From NCBI GenBank assembly GCA_965370555.1, contig CBDUVB010000006.1:1-64000 (forward strand): 64,000 bases of DNA. Direction: 5' to 3'. Below the pieces are notes generated by a model, which did no database searches, was not told where the DNA came from, and worked only from the letters and a program-made list of their open reading frames with translations. Source of the DNA: JAJOKK01 sp965370555 (GTDB lineage: Bacteria > Bipolaricaulota > Bipolaricaulia > UBA7950 > UBA9294). The position numbers were made by a program, and so were the translations under genes. Shown piece after piece: positions 25,447-33,947 of this stretch (within the stretch, counting starts at the first letter, position 1; each line of letters opens with the position of its first letter).

Positions 25447-25836
25447 GTGGCTGAGCGCGCACGGGACTGGATGGCACAAGCGGAAAGGGACCTTGCTCAT
25501 GCCGAGAATGATCTCGCGAGCGGTTTCTACGAGTGGAGCTGTTTTTCCGCGCAGCAGGCGGCGGAAAAGGCGATAAAAGCCTTGTATCAAACCCGCAATC
25601 AACTTGCATGGGGACACTCTGTCCGTGAACTCTTGGAAGGTCTCCGCGATGAGTTTTCGGTCTCTGAGTCCCTCATTGAGGCAGGAAAATCCCTCGATAA
25701 GCACTACATCCTAAGTCGCTATCCAAATGGATTCCCAAGCGGCGCGCCTGTCGATTACTTCACCGAACGCGATGCCCAAGGAGCAGTCGATGCTGCACAT
25801 AAAATCATTAGGTTCTGCAAAGATCATCTCGCTTGA
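25447..25836 (+). CDS. HEPN domain protein (toxin-type partner)
   Basis: A 129-residue all-helical HEPN protein: DWMAQAERDLAHAENDL at the N-terminus and FSAQQAAEKAIKALY near residue 36 are typical of the HEPN/PF05168 type. R51-NQLAWG-H58 fits the RX4-6H ribonuclease motif (here Rx6H), though the following HxY tyrosine used for AMPylation in HepT is absent. The GTG start at 25447 follows TTAGGAGG. The next gene, an MNT nucleotidyltransferase, overlaps by 47 bases in another frame. The pair has the layout of HEPN/MNT toxin-antitoxin modules. Whether this one is toxic is not shown. Confidence 0.85.
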   Translation: MAERARDWMAQAERDLAHAENDLASGFYEWSCFSAQQAAEKAIKALYQTRNQLAWGHSVRELLEGLRDEFSVSESLIEAGKSLDKHYILSRYPNGFPSGAPVDYFTERDAQGAVDAAHKIIRFCKDHLA

Positions 25837-26149
25837 CGTAGAAAGTGTGCGGGAGAAACTGAAAAAGGTCGCTCGCAACCTAAATGAGCAAGACAAGAAT
25901 GTGCTTTCTGTATGGCTCTTCGGGTCGCTTGCCCGTGGGGATGCCCTGCCAGGAAGCGACGCGGATATCTTGATTGTGTTGAGAGACAGCGCCCTATCGC
26001 TTCCCGAGCGGATGACACAATTTATGGATTACTTCGCAGGTCTTGGACTCGGGATTGACATCTTTCCGTTGACCGAAAAGGAGCTTGAAGAGAAGAAGAA
26101 CGACCTTTTCTGGAAGAAGGTCCTCGCCGAGCGGTTGCGTCTTGCGTGA
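25790..26149 (+). CDS. MNT nucleotidyltransferase (antitoxin-type partner)
   Basis: A 119-residue minimal nucleotidyltransferase. WLFGSLARGDALPGSDADIL gives the GSx10DxD active-site signature near residue 45. In characterised systems (MntA) such proteins transfer AMP to the HEPN toxin and silence it. I chose ATG 25790 because AAGGAG lies six bases upstream, inside the HEPN gene; this overlap is common in the family and implies coupled translation. The C-terminus is lysine-rich (LEEKKNDLFWKKVLAERL). Confidence 0.85.
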   Translation: MLHIKSLGSAKIISLDVESVREKLKKVARNLNEQDKNVLSVWLFGSLARGDALPGSDADILIVLRDSALSLPERMTQFMDYFAGLGLGIDIFPLTEKELEEKKNDLFWKKVLAERLRLA

Positions 26150-26203
26150 TCAAAGCTGATGACTAACGGCTGAAAGCCACTTATTGACCGCATTTTCGTT
26201 TCC

Positions 26204-26231
26204 TTGACAACGCACCGTTTCCGAGTACACT
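26204..26231 (+). promoter_or_regulatory. Sigma70 promoter of the MFS gene
   Basis: A consensus -35 box TTGACA (26204-26209) is followed after 16 bases by TACACT (26226-26231), about 57 bases before the chosen start codon. Confidence 0.6.
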
Positions 26232-26287
26232 TCGGAAATTCATTTCACTTGCTTTAACGGGTGAGTGGCATGGCGGAGGCGAGTGCA

Positions 26288-27691
26288 ATGCGTAGATCAC
26301 TACGAAAATGGTGGCAAGAGGCCGAACCTTGGTACTCTGCAACCGGCTTGGCAAACATAACTATGGGGACTTCCTCGATCCTCATCCCGCTGATGATCGC
26401 TCAGGTCCTCCACTACTCCGTGGCAGATCTTGGGGTCCTCTCCAGCCTTGTGAGCCTCGTAGGTGTTATCGGGAGCCTGATCTGGGGGCGGCTCTCGGAC
26501 GCTGCTCACCGCCGCAAGCCATTCATCGTGATGAGCTTCGCCGGGGTGAGCCTCGGTTTTGCCGGGATTGCGCTCGCCCAATCCTTTACAATGGTTCTCC
26601 TCCTTAACATGATGCTCAACTTCTTCTGGGTTGCGAACGCGGCGGTGACTATCCTGATCGTGATTGAGAACAAGGAAGAATCGCGCTGGGAGGGAAAGAT
26701 CGGGCACTTGAATCAGATCGGTGCGTTGGGGTGGGTCACCGGGCTTGTCTTTGGGAGCCTCTCCCTGGCCGTGGCGAGCCGATTCATCGGCGAATCGGCG
26801 GCGATCCGCATCCTATTTGCGATCCTCGCCTTGGGGGCAGCTGGGGCCAGTCTCCTTGCCGTGCGATTCGTTCCCCGGACGACCCCAAAGTTCACCCAGC
26901 GCCAGTTTCGGGGGAGGATAGTCGCGTTGGGTAACTTCCTCGTCGAGCGAGGTCGGTTCAGCCCGTATCACCTTTACCATCGTTTCAACCCACGCCGGCT
27001 TCCTGCGCTTCTATGGGGGGAAGGGGGTCTACGGAGTGAGACGAAGCGATTCCTGGTAGTAACGTTACTCGCATTCATTGCGGTTGGTTTCTTTGCAGTC
27101 CCAGTACCGCTGTTGCTCTCACAGAGGTTTGGCCTTCCCTCCTCTACGGTCTTCCTCTACTTTGTCGTTCTAAACAGCGGGGTGGTCCTTGCATATCCCC
27201 TTGCCTCGCGCCGGATTAAGCGAGCGGGGAACAAGGCGGTTCAGCAGGGGGCGCTCGCCGTTCGGCTGGTCCTTTTAGTCGCGGCATCCATTTACCTCAC
27301 AATATCGAGAGCGGTCCCGCCGACGTGGGTGCTCGCGTCCTTCTTCCTCGCGATTGGTGTTACTTGGTCCTTCTTTCAGCTCTCTGGGGTGGCGCTTGCC
27401 TCTCGTCTGGCCAAGCCGAAGTACAGGGGACAGACACTCGGGCTGTACAACGCGATCGCGGGGGTGGGGATGATCATTGCCGGAGCGACGAGCGGTCTTC
27501 TGAGCGAATACATAGGCTACCAAGCAACGTTTGCGGCATCCGCTGTCTTCATTGCAGCCTCACTCCTCGTCCTGCATCGGCTCCCCATCCCCACGAGGAT
27601 GGTTGAGGAGAAACCATACCATTACCCAGATAAAGGGCAGAACTCTCTGTCTCAAGATGGGTTATCCAAGGCTAAATCGGTATCATCCTGA
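26288..27691 (+). CDS. Major facilitator superfamily transporter
   Basis: A polytopic membrane protein of 467 residues. Six hydrophobic helices lie before and six after a long basic central loop (about residues 200-255, with RQFRGRIVALGNFLVERGRF). The loop between helices 2 and 3 reads GRLSDAAHRRKPF, the MFS A-motif form GxLsDr.GRR/KP. Helices near the C-terminus include GVGMIIAGATSGLLSEYIGY. ATG 26288 has GGAGG eight bases upstream; an upstream GTG at 26261 has no ribosome site. The substrate cannot be inferred. The 3' end lies four bases from the start of the AlaX-like gene, so they may be cotranscribed. Confidence 0.88.
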   Translation: MRRSLRKWWQEAEPWYSATGLANITMGTSSILIPLMIAQVLHYSVADLGVLSSLVSLVGVIGSLIWGRLSDAAHRRKPFIVMSFAGVSLGFAGIALAQSFTMVLLLNMMLNFFWVANAAVTILIVIENKEESRWEGKIGHLNQIGALGWVTGLVFGSLSLAVASRFIGESAAIRILFAILALGAAGASLLAVRFVPRTTPKFTQRQFRGRIVALGNFLVERGRFSPYHLYHRFNPRRLPALLWGEGGLRSETKRFLVVTLLAFIAVGFFAVPVPLLLSQRFGLPSSTVFLYFVVLNSGVVLAYPLASRRIKRAGNKAVQQGALAVRLVLLVAASIYLTISRAVPPTWVLASFFLAIGVTWSFFQLSGVALASRLAKPKYRGQTLGLYNAIAGVGMIIAGATSGLLSEYIGYQATFAASAVFIAASLLVLHRLPIPTRMVEEKPYHYPDKGQNSLSQDGLSKAKSVSS

Positions 27692-27695
27692 TGCG

Positions 27696-28217
27696 ATGAG
27701 CAACAAGAAGAATATCGGGCAGCCGGCGGTGGAGAAACGGGTACGAATGCACACCGCCGAGCACATCCTGACCGCGGTGATGCACAGATTGTTTGCCACG
27801 GGAAGTGTCCCCTCGCCGCGCAACCTTGAGATGCACCTCGGGGAGAAGAAATCGAAGTGTGATTACACCGTTTCTCATCCGATTAGTATGGAAGAGATCG
27901 CGGCGATTGAGGATACGGTGAACGCAGAGATCGAGAAGGACTACCAAATCACGACGGAGATCGTGCCTATCGAAGAGGCGAAAACGACCTACGACCTGTG
28001 GAAGGTCCCTCCAGGCGCAGCCACGATCCGCATCGTCAAGATAGGTAATATCGATGCCACTCCGTGTAGAGGCAAACACGTCTCTCATACAAACCAAATC
28101 GGTCGCTTTCGCATCAAGAGCTACACGATGAGAGAAGAGAATGTTGTACGCATACGGTTCGGATTAGAAGATATTCTTATGATTCAACCGTCGATCGGTA
28201 CAGAGAATAGGGGATAG
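27696..28217 (+). CDS. AlaX-like tRNA-editing domain protein
   Basis: A 173-residue stand-alone relative of the second additional (editing) domain of alanyl- and threonyl-tRNA synthetases. The zinc-site motif HTAEHIL lies near residue 20 and the second half of the site, CRGKHVSHTNQIG, near residue 130. These are the ligands that editing domains use to hydrolyse mischarged Ser- or Gly-tRNA. The start is uncertain because no strong ribosome site is visible; ATG 27696 follows the MFS stop, and an earlier ATG at 27657 would overlap it. The 3' end overlaps the convergent DUF169 gene by 41 bases. Specificity is unknown. Confidence 0.8.
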   Translation: MSNKKNIGQPAVEKRVRMHTAEHILTAVMHRLFATGSVPSPRNLEMHLGEKKSKCDYTVSHPISMEEIAAIEDTVNAEIEKDYQITTEIVPIEEAKTTYDLWKVPPGAATIRIVKIGNIDATPCRGKHVSHTNQIGRFRIKSYTMREENVVRIRFGLEDILMIQPSIGTENRG

Positions 28218-28776
28218 CAAGGAACATCTCTTTAGGGGAGAGAAATGCCTCTCGCCGGCTTCCATCACAACCGACAGAGATCGCTGCCTTTTTGGTCTGC
28301 AGGGGAAGGGCAGTGCATTCCCCGCACAGCGCACCGATCCCACTAACGTGTCCACCGCTCTTCTCGCCGGTAGAAGCGGTGATGGAGAGGATATGTCTGA
28401 ACACTTCCTCCGGGTTGAGGATGAGGAGGACGAGGTCTGGGGGAACCGGCATCCTATCGAGCGGGGCATAGATGAAGGTGCGTCTCGAAACAGGGAGTGG
28501 AGATAGTCCGGCGATGAAGCGGTGCGCGGTTTCCAGGTCTCTTACATCTCCCCAACCGATGAGTGTCGCTGCCAGTTTCTCCATCGTCGATTCATCCAGA
28601 GGATCGATCCCCAGGTTGTAGCGGGCGAGCGGGCAGGTGAAATCCTCTCCGCGAGCCCAGAGAATTTCTCCCTTGCGCGCCCTTCCGATGAAGGTGCAGT
28701 GCCGTCCCGGGGAGGCGACGCGCTCGATCCCCTGCGGGATCTGATCAAGGAGTGCAATCCCGATCTCCTCGGTCAT
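28177..28776 (-). CDS. DUF169 family protein
   Basis: A 199-residue protein resembling the DUF169 family, common in anaerobic bacteria and archaea and without assigned function. Typical features are the opening EIGIALLDQIPQGI, Cys residues in a CTFIGRARKGEIL and FTCPLARYNLGI context, a central DLVLLILNPEEVF segment, and a GALCGECTALPLQT segment with a CxxC pair. The start codon overlaps the stop of the upstream metallo-beta-lactamase-fold gene by one base (TGATG), so the two form an operon. The 3' end overlaps the AlaX-like gene on the other strand. Confidence 0.75.
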   Translation of the reverse strand: MTEEIGIALLDQIPQGIERVASPGRHCTFIGRARKGEILWARGEDFTCPLARYNLGIDPLDESTMEKLAATLIGWGDVRDLETAHRFIAGLSPLPVSRRTFIYAPLDRMPVPPDLVLLILNPEEVFRHILSITASTGEKSGGHVSGIGALCGECTALPLQTKKAAISVGCDGSRREAFLSPKEMFLAIPYSLYRSTVES

Positions 28777-29495
28777 CAGAGCGAAATCTGACTCCCCACT
28801 TTCACATCGATACTGGCGTCGCCGAAGGCGTTCTGCAGAATTTCGATCGCGTGCTTGCCTGTGCAGTGACAGGGAGCGATTCTCTCTACCCCAAGCCGCT
28901 TCAGCGCGGAAGCGATCTCCTTTACCTCGGCCTCATTCTTCTTGTAGAGGTGGAAGCCTCCAAGCACAAGGTGAAGCGGCCCTCCAGCGAGGTCGGTCGC
29001 TACGCGAGCGATCTCGATAATCCCGGGATGGGCGCACCCGGTGATGAGCGTTGGGCCTGCAGATCCACGGACGATCAGGGCCTGTTCCACGATCTCCTTC
29101 CCCATCTCCCCGGTGGAGGTGATGCCCGGTACGATCTCTATCGGTAGGGAGACAGGGTGAGCGCGCCACGGTGCTCGCTCAGGCTTTTCTTCCACCTCCC
29201 CTTGAAACAGGACAGAGAACGATGCAGGGTAGAAGACATCGAGGTTCTTATGTAGCGCCGAGGTGACGGCTCCTATATGGTCGCAGTGCTCATGGGACAG
29301 GACAAGGGTGTCGATCGCAGCGAGGTCGACACCGAGCGCTGTGGCATTGTGCTCGAGGACGCCCTTGTCCGCTCCAGTGTCGAACAGGACTCGATGCCCG
29401 CCAAACTCGATCAAGGCTGAGAATCCCCAGCCGGGCTGCAGATCGCTCCGGTCGGATCGGTTGTCGTAGAGAATTAAGACCCTCTCGTTAGTCAT
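28776..29495 (-). CDS. MBL-fold metallo-hydrolase
   Basis: A 239-residue metallo-beta-lactamase-fold protein. The dinuclear metal motif HxHxDH is SHEHCDHIG near residue 67; later ligands are in TGCAHPGI near 150 and the GGFHL segment. The sequence pattern is close to the COG1237 group, which includes enzymes linked to dihydropterin and aminobenzene ribose-phosphate chemistry. I use ATG 29495 because AAGGAGGAAAGAA sits just upstream; a longer frame starting at 29576 runs into the repeat DNA. It is coupled to the downstream DUF169 gene. The substrate is unknown. Confidence 0.85.
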   Translation of the reverse strand: MTNERVLILYDNRSDRSDLQPGWGFSALIEFGGHRVLFDTGADKGVLEHNATALGVDLAAIDTLVLSHEHCDHIGAVTSALHKNLDVFYPASFSVLFQGEVEEKPERAPWRAHPVSLPIEIVPGITSTGEMGKEIVEQALIVRGSAGPTLITGCAHPGIIEIARVATDLAGGPLHLVLGGFHLYKKNEAEVKEIASALKRLGVERIAPCHCTGKHAIEILQNAFGDASIDVKVGSQISL

Positions 29496-29523
29496 TTCTT
29501 TCCTCCTTCGAGCGCTTATTTTA

Positions 29524-29594
29524 CCGCAAAGGGCGCTGAGGAATCGAGAGATCGGAAGATTGGGAGGTTTAATCACTCAATCAATCACTAAACC
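29524..29594. repeat. GATTGAGT octamer repeat, copy 2
   Basis: The segment starts with a CGCAAAGGGCGCTGAGG unit and continues with GATCGGAAGATTGGGAGG and the complementary AATCACTCAATCAATCACT. It is the shortest of three related copies (others at 12794-12923 and 62787-62918). It separates the MBL gene from the feo operon, whose 3' end lies about 95 bases to the right. Confidence 0.65.
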
Positions 29595-29689
29595 TGGTGT
29601 GACGAGAAAGGGAGCCAAGGGTATATGCCCGCCCCTCGGCCAGCGCTTCGAGTAGTTCCTGATACATTGTGTTCCGCTTCACCTCCCAA

Positions 29690-31744
29690 TCAAGCCCGCG
29701 TCTCGGACACGGTTGGCCGGGATCTTGGTTGGATGAACCCCAGGACCACGGTCACGACGATCATCACCACGTAGAAAGCGATCATCGCTCCCAACCCGGA
29801 GAGACCGAGCAGACTCCCCCCGCTGAACACGAGGATCGCCACCAGGAGCCCGAGGAAGATCGGGTAGACCGTGGCGAACAGCATCCATCGCCATCCTGCC
29901 TGTAGCTTGATCATCAGTAACGTCGCCACACACGGCGGGTAGAGGGCCATGAACAGCATCATCGCTACAGCGTGCAGGGGAGTCCATCCTTTCTCCTGTT
30001 CGCTTATCTGCTGTTCGAGGCTCGTTCCATCATCACTTTGTCCCGAGGCCTGATAGATGCTCCCGAGGGTAGCGACCACGCTCTCCTTGGCAGCGAACGC
30101 CCCGATCAGGCCGACGTTGACACGCCAGTTGAACCCGGCGAGCCTGGTGAACGGTTCCACCGCAATCCCAAGGCGGCCGAGAAGGCTCGCCTCCAGCTGT
30201 TCCTGGTGCTTCTCGGCCCTGAGCTTCTGTGTCCCTCGACCGACCGTCTGGAATGCCTTGTTCGCCGCCACGGCACTCGTGTCGATGAGGATGCTCCCAC
30301 TGACTGTGATGTTCCCGGTTCGCACGATACCGAAGAAGAACGGATCAGCATCCTGCCAGCTCTGATAGAACGCGGCCTTGAGTGCCGGTCGATAATCAGG
30401 CAGGACTGTGGCATATTCGGTCAAGTAGGCGCGGTGCGCAGCCTGATAGGCAGTGAAGTAACGGCCAAACGCGTCGATCTCGTCCTCGCTCAGCGTAACC
30501 TTTCCTTTATTCGCCACCTTGAAGAACTCGGGGTTCCTCTCCAGGTACGCCCGCTCCACCGCAGTCTTGGCCGTGGTCGTGACCGCTCCCCGCTTAGTCG
30601 ATCGGTAGGCGTCGGCGAACTGTGCGTAATCGGCCGCCTGCTGCGATGTGGAGAGGAAGATCCCGTACGGGTTCTCCGGACCGATCTCTTCGAGGAACGT
30701 CCCGATCAATCCGTCGATCTGTCGGGTGTAATAAGCTTTTCGCTCGGTTTCGAGTGCGGGAAAGTTCAGCAGGAAGTACAAGGCCAACATCACGACGGCA
30801 ACGACGGTGATGATCTTCTTGACGAAGATCCACAGCCGCTCCAGCACGCGGCGGGCCACGTTCTGCACTGTGGGAAGGTGGTAGACCGGCATCTCGAGCA
30901 CGAACGGGGCCGTCGGCCTGTTCTTGAGGACGGTCAACGACAGGACCTTGCTGACCGACAGGGCGAAGAGCAGGGTGATCGTCGACATCATGAACATCAT
31001 CAGTCCACTGACCTTGGTGAAGAACAGGCCGATCAACAGCAGGTAGAACGGAATCTTGGCCAGACAGTTCATCAGTGGGACGACGAGCATCGTGCTCATG
31101 CGCGCCTTCTCGTCCTTGATCCCGCGGCAGGCCATCACACCCGGGATCGCACAGCCTCCAATGAACAGGCCGCTGAGCATCAGCGGAAGGGCCGACTGGC
31201 CGTGCAGACCGAACGGGCGGAAGAGCCGATCGAGCACGAACGACACCCGCGCCATGTACCCGGTGTCCTCGAGGATCGCCACCAGCGCGAACAGGATGGC
31301 GAAGATGGGAACGTAGTTGAGGACCGCAATGATCCCGTTCACCGTCCACAGGACGACGGAGCGAATGACCGGATCGAACACCAGCCCTTCACCAGGGAGG
31401 AGCGAGAGGATGGCGTTCTTGACCGAGCCAAGGACCGGCCACCAGTAGTTGGTGAGGTTGTACCCCTGCACGATTGCCAATTGGTAGATGCCGTACAGAA
31501 TCCCCGCCAGGATGATCGGGCCGGCGTAGCGGCTGCAGACGAAACGATCGATCCGATCGGTGAGGGTGCGGCGAGGGGTTCTATCCCTTATTACGCAGGC
31601 CGCCGCGACCCGATCGGCTGCCTGGTAGCGTTTCTGCGCAATCACCTTCTCCACGGCGCGGCCGTGCGCCTTGAGGAACGCCTCGCGGTGCGATGCGGTC
31701 TCACGAGCGATGGCTTCGCCTGAGGGTGCGGTCTTCTCCGGCAT
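29690..31744 (-). CDS. feoB: FeoB permease half (split FeoB) with large periplasmic insert
   Basis: The membrane part of the ferrous iron transporter FeoB, 684 residues, encoded apart from its GTPase. Residues 1-60 are a helical linker. Gate and core helices include the Cys-bearing segment LFIGGCAIPGVMACR near residue 193, PLMNCLAKIPFY near 223, and FNWRVNVGLIGAFAAKESVVATLGSIY near 538. Between about residues 330 and 518 lies a 190-residue hydrophilic insert absent from E. coli FeoB. The start codon ATG overlaps the stop of the GTPase gene (TGATG); a GTG at 31747 is an alternative. It is the last gene of the iron operon. Confidence 0.9.
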   Translation of the reverse strand: MPEKTAPSGEAIARETASHREAFLKAHGRAVEKVIAQKRYQAADRVAAACVIRDRTPRRTLTDRIDRFVCSRYAGPIILAGILYGIYQLAIVQGYNLTNYWWPVLGSVKNAILSLLPGEGLVFDPVIRSVVLWTVNGIIAVLNYVPIFAILFALVAILEDTGYMARVSFVLDRLFRPFGLHGQSALPLMLSGLFIGGCAIPGVMACRGIKDEKARMSTMLVVPLMNCLAKIPFYLLLIGLFFTKVSGLMMFMMSTITLLFALSVSKVLSLTVLKNRPTAPFVLEMPVYHLPTVQNVARRVLERLWIFVKKIITVVAVVMLALYFLLNFPALETERKAYYTRQIDGLIGTFLEEIGPENPYGIFLSTSQQAADYAQFADAYRSTKRGAVTTTAKTAVERAYLERNPEFFKVANKGKVTLSEDEIDAFGRYFTAYQAAHRAYLTEYATVLPDYRPALKAAFYQSWQDADPFFFGIVRTGNITVSGSILIDTSAVAANKAFQTVGRGTQKLRAEKHQEQLEASLLGRLGIAVEPFTRLAGFNWRVNVGLIGAFAAKESVVATLGSIYQASGQSDDGTSLEQQISEQEKGWTPLHAVAMMLFMALYPPCVATLLMIKLQAGWRWMLFATVYPIFLGLLVAILVFSGGSLLGLSGLGAMIAFYVVMIVVTVVLGFIQPRSRPTVSETRA

Positions 31745-32478
31745 CACTGCGATTCCCCTGGTTCTTCCGAACGGCTTAACCGGTAGTCCCGCGCCTCAAC
31801 GGCTCCTGTTACGAGCTTCCGTACTTCCGGATCATCCTCCAGCAGCTTAATCGCCAGCCAGCGTACGGGATAGCGACCGGCGAGGTGCGCTTGCTGCGAC
31901 AGTTTTGCCTCCAGCAGCGCGATGATCGATTCCAACGCCTCGCCGTAGTCGACGCGGAACCGCGAGCGGTGATCTTCCTTGTTCGCACACGCGGCCCAGA
32001 TTGCCTCGCGCAGATCGCGTTTCCCCTTACCACGGTTACCGATAGTGGGGATCACGGGGACCTGAAGTTCATCGCTCAAGCGCGACGGATCGACATCGAT
32101 ACCACGGCCGTTGGCGATGTCCATCATGTTGAGAGCGACAACAAGAGAGAACTCCATCTCCAGCAGTTGAAAGGTGAGGTATAGATTGCGCTCCAGGTTG
32201 GAGGCGTCGACGATGTTCAGCACGAGATCTGGACTCTCGTCCAGCAGAAAGTCCCGCGCCACCCGCTCCTCCAACGAATAAGAAGTGAGGCTGTAAGTTC
32301 CGGGAAGGTCGACCAACGTTATCCTGTCCCCTTTATGGGCGAACAGGCCGATGCGCTTCTCCACTGTCACCCCGGGGTAGTTGGCGACGAACTGCCGTGC
32401 CCCGGTGAGGGTGTTGAACAAGGTCGACTTGCCGCAGTTCGGCTGGCCGGCAACGGCGACGGTGAATGCACGGCTCAC
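31744..32478 (-). CDS. feoB: FeoB GTPase half (split FeoB)
   Basis: The cytoplasmic G-protein domain of FeoB as a separate 244-residue protein. G1 is GQPNCGKS at residue 9, the G3 motif DLPGTYSL is near 56, and G4 is NMMD near 118. A C-terminal helical domain with GDI-like features follows. The GTG at 32478 overlaps the feoA stop (GTGA) and has GGAG upstream; the longer frame to 32592 is inside feoA and gives a non-family N-terminus. With the downstream permease it reconstitutes a complete FeoB cut at the helical linker. The tight overlaps indicate stoichiometric translation. Confidence 0.92.
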   Translation of the reverse strand: MSRAFTVAVAGQPNCGKSTLFNTLTGARQFVANYPGVTVEKRIGLFAHKGDRITLVDLPGTYSLTSYSLEERVARDFLLDESPDLVLNIVDASNLERNLYLTFQLLEMEFSLVVALNMMDIANGRGIDVDPSRLSDELQVPVIPTIGNRGKGKRDLREAIWAACANKEDHRSRFRVDYGEALESIIALLEAKLSQQAHLAGRYPVRWLAIKLLEDDPEVRKLVTGAVEARDYRLSRSEEPGESQ

Positions 32479-32699
32479 AGCGGCTCCACCTCCACACCCT
32501 CCGCCTCGGCGTGGCGGATCGACACGTGATAGCCACGCACGAGAAGGTCGATCGGATCGACCAACGGCGCGTTGCGCACGATCTTCACCCACGTCCCTTC
32601 GACAAACCCCATATCGAGCAAACGCTGTCCGATGGCCCCGCTCAAGGTGATATCGACAATGCGGGCTTCCTGTCCAACCCTCAGCTCATCGAGCGTCAT
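32475..32699 (-). CDS. feoA: FeoA family protein 1
   Basis: A 74-residue SH3-like FeoA domain (MTLDELRVGQEARIVDITLSG, then GQRLLDMGFVEGTWVKIVRNAP). FeoA supports FeoB-mediated Fe(II) uptake at the inner face of the membrane. The ATG at 32699 overlaps the stop of the upstream feoA-like gene (ATGA), and the gene's stop overlaps the GTPase start. A longer frame to 32774 is within the upstream gene and rejected. Confidence 0.93.
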   Translation of the reverse strand: MTLDELRVGQEARIVDITLSGAIGQRLLDMGFVEGTWVKIVRNAPLVDPIDLLVRGYHVSIRHAEAEGVEVEPL

Positions 32700-33007
32700 C
32701 GACGGAACCTCCGTCCGCGGCCGTGGTGTCTGCGACCCCATCCTCGCCGACCGCGCGCTCCACCGAAGCGACACACTCGAATCTGGTTTGCCAAGTCGGG
32801 CTCGATCGCAAGCCGGGTCTCACCGGCGGCGACCAACAGAGGAGAGCGATTGCCGGCGACAAGTACCTCAATCTCCGAATCGAGGGCGAGGCCCATGTCG
32901 CTCAACCGCTTCTCGGTCTCCGTCCCGCCATTCATGGCAACGATCCTCGCCCGTTCACCTGCCAGCAGCTCGGCGAGCGGTGTTATGCGCTCATCCACCT
33001 CGTTCAT
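32696..33007 (-). CDS. feoA: FeoA family protein 2 with basic tail
   Basis: A 103-residue FeoA-like protein: residues 1-78 give the SH3-like core (LAELLAGERARIVAMNGG, EKRLSDMGLALDSEIEVLVAG, GETRLAIEPDLANQI). The last 25 residues are rich in Gly, Arg and His (GGARGRRGWGRRHHGRGRR), a tail not usual in FeoA and possibly metal- or nucleic-acid-binding. It precedes feoA 1 with a four-base overlap. Two tandem feoA genes upstream of feoB are known in several Gram-positive and deep-branching lineages. Confidence 0.9.
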   Translation of the reverse strand: MNEVDERITPLAELLAGERARIVAMNGGTETEKRLSDMGLALDSEIEVLVAGNRSPLLVAAGETRLAIEPDLANQIRVCRFGGARGRRGWGRRHHGRGRRFRR

Positions 33008-33042
33008 GTCGCCCCTTTCACGTCATCTGGTCGGTAGGGCCG

Positions 33043-33066
33043 GGCCCCGCTGAGCACAGCGGGGCC
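33043..33066 (-). other. Hairpin between the DUF4198 gene and feoA
   Basis: GGCCCCGCTG and CAGCGGGGCC form a perfect 10-bp stem with a four-base loop. No T-run follows on the minus strand, so it may be a processing or stability element that sets the ratio between the envelope proteins and the Feo proteins. Confidence 0.5.
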
Positions 33067-33092
33067 AAACCCACCTTGGGTAAGTTGTCGCG

Positions 33093-33947
33093 CTACGGAG
33101 CCTCGTCGATGGCGTACACCTTGAACATGATGCACGCACCGATCTCCTGCCCTTTGCCGTTGTAGTCCGCTCCCTCGAGCAACGCGACGAAGCCCCACCA
33201 GCCGGGCCACGGGAAGCTGTAGCTGAACACCCCGTTCTCGTCGGCCATTATCTGCTGGCTTGGGAAGCTCCCGCCGGGGAGGGCGACCGATTCCACGTTC
33301 GGGAACGCCCCCTTGAACGGGACCGGGTTGAGGTGCTCGACTTCGAGCTCAGCACCGGGCACCGGCTCTCCGTCGAGGAGAACGACGCCGGTGAACGTGT
33401 TCCCCACCCACAGTGGAGTGGTCGGCGTTAGCGGGACGATCTCCGCCTTGAGGCCGACCGGTGTATTCCAGTCGGTAGGCAGGCCGCCCGAGTTGATGAT
33501 CAACTTCGAGTACTGGGTGATGTACCCGTCCTCGATCGAGTCAAAGTACGAACCCGGTGCGAGGTAAAAGACGAAATCACCCATCCCGCGTGCGCGGTAT
33601 TCGATCCGGTAGGCGTTGACGCTGATCGCGCCGTGCTCAAACTTGAATGGCTCCAGCGTGTCGGTTAGATTCCTCTTCACACCTTTGTGCAGTACACCAA
33701 CCTCGGCCGGGGCCTCCATGTCCATGCTGGTCGGGTCAGCCCCCGTGCCAGTGTGGTGTTGCGGATCATCTGAGTGGATGGCTCCGGTCGGGTGGGTGAA
33801 TATCAGCTGTAGTTCGAGGTTCTTGGAGTCCCCTTCGCTGAGGTAGTCATCCGAGGGGAGGATCATCTGAAAGTGCCCGAACGAGGCCAGGCTCAGCCCC
33901 AGCACTGTTACCAGCGTCAACATCAATAAACGAGTCAATCTCTTCAT
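33093..33947 (-). CDS. Periplasmic DUF4198 domain protein of the iron operon
   Basis: A 284-residue exported protein. Residues 1-25 are a signal peptide (KRLTRLLMLTLVTVLGLSLASF). The mature part starts GHFQMILPSDDYLSEGD and matches DUF4198, a family often found beside nickel, cobalt or iron transport genes. His-rich loops (IHSDDPQHHTGTG) and several Trp-rich beta segments (FPWPGWWGFVALLEG) may bind metal or sit against a membrane partner. GGAGGAAAAACAC upstream supports the ATG at 33947. It lies between the 227-residue membrane protein and feoA in the same direction. A role in iron acquisition is inferred from operon position only. Confidence 0.8.
   Translation of the reverse strand: MKRLTRLLMLTLVTVLGLSLASFGHFQMILPSDDYLSEGDSKNLELQLIFTHPTGAIHSDDPQHHTGTGADPTSMDMEAPAEVGVLHKGVKRNLTDTLEPFKFEHGAISVNAYRIEYRARGMGDFVFYLAPGSYFDSIEDGYITQYSKLIINSGGLPTDWNTPVGLKAEIVPLTPTTPLWVGNTFTGVVLLDGEPVPGAELEVEHLNPVPFKGAFPNVESVALPGGSFPSQQIMADENGVFSYSFPWPGWWGFVALLEGADYNGKGQEIGACIMFKVYAIDEAP

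Noticed and set aside
29972..31723. 583-codon plus-strand frame opposite feoB
   Set aside because: It is the antisense shadow of the permease gene, Arg/Glu/His-rich, with no start signal; feoB has clear family motifs.
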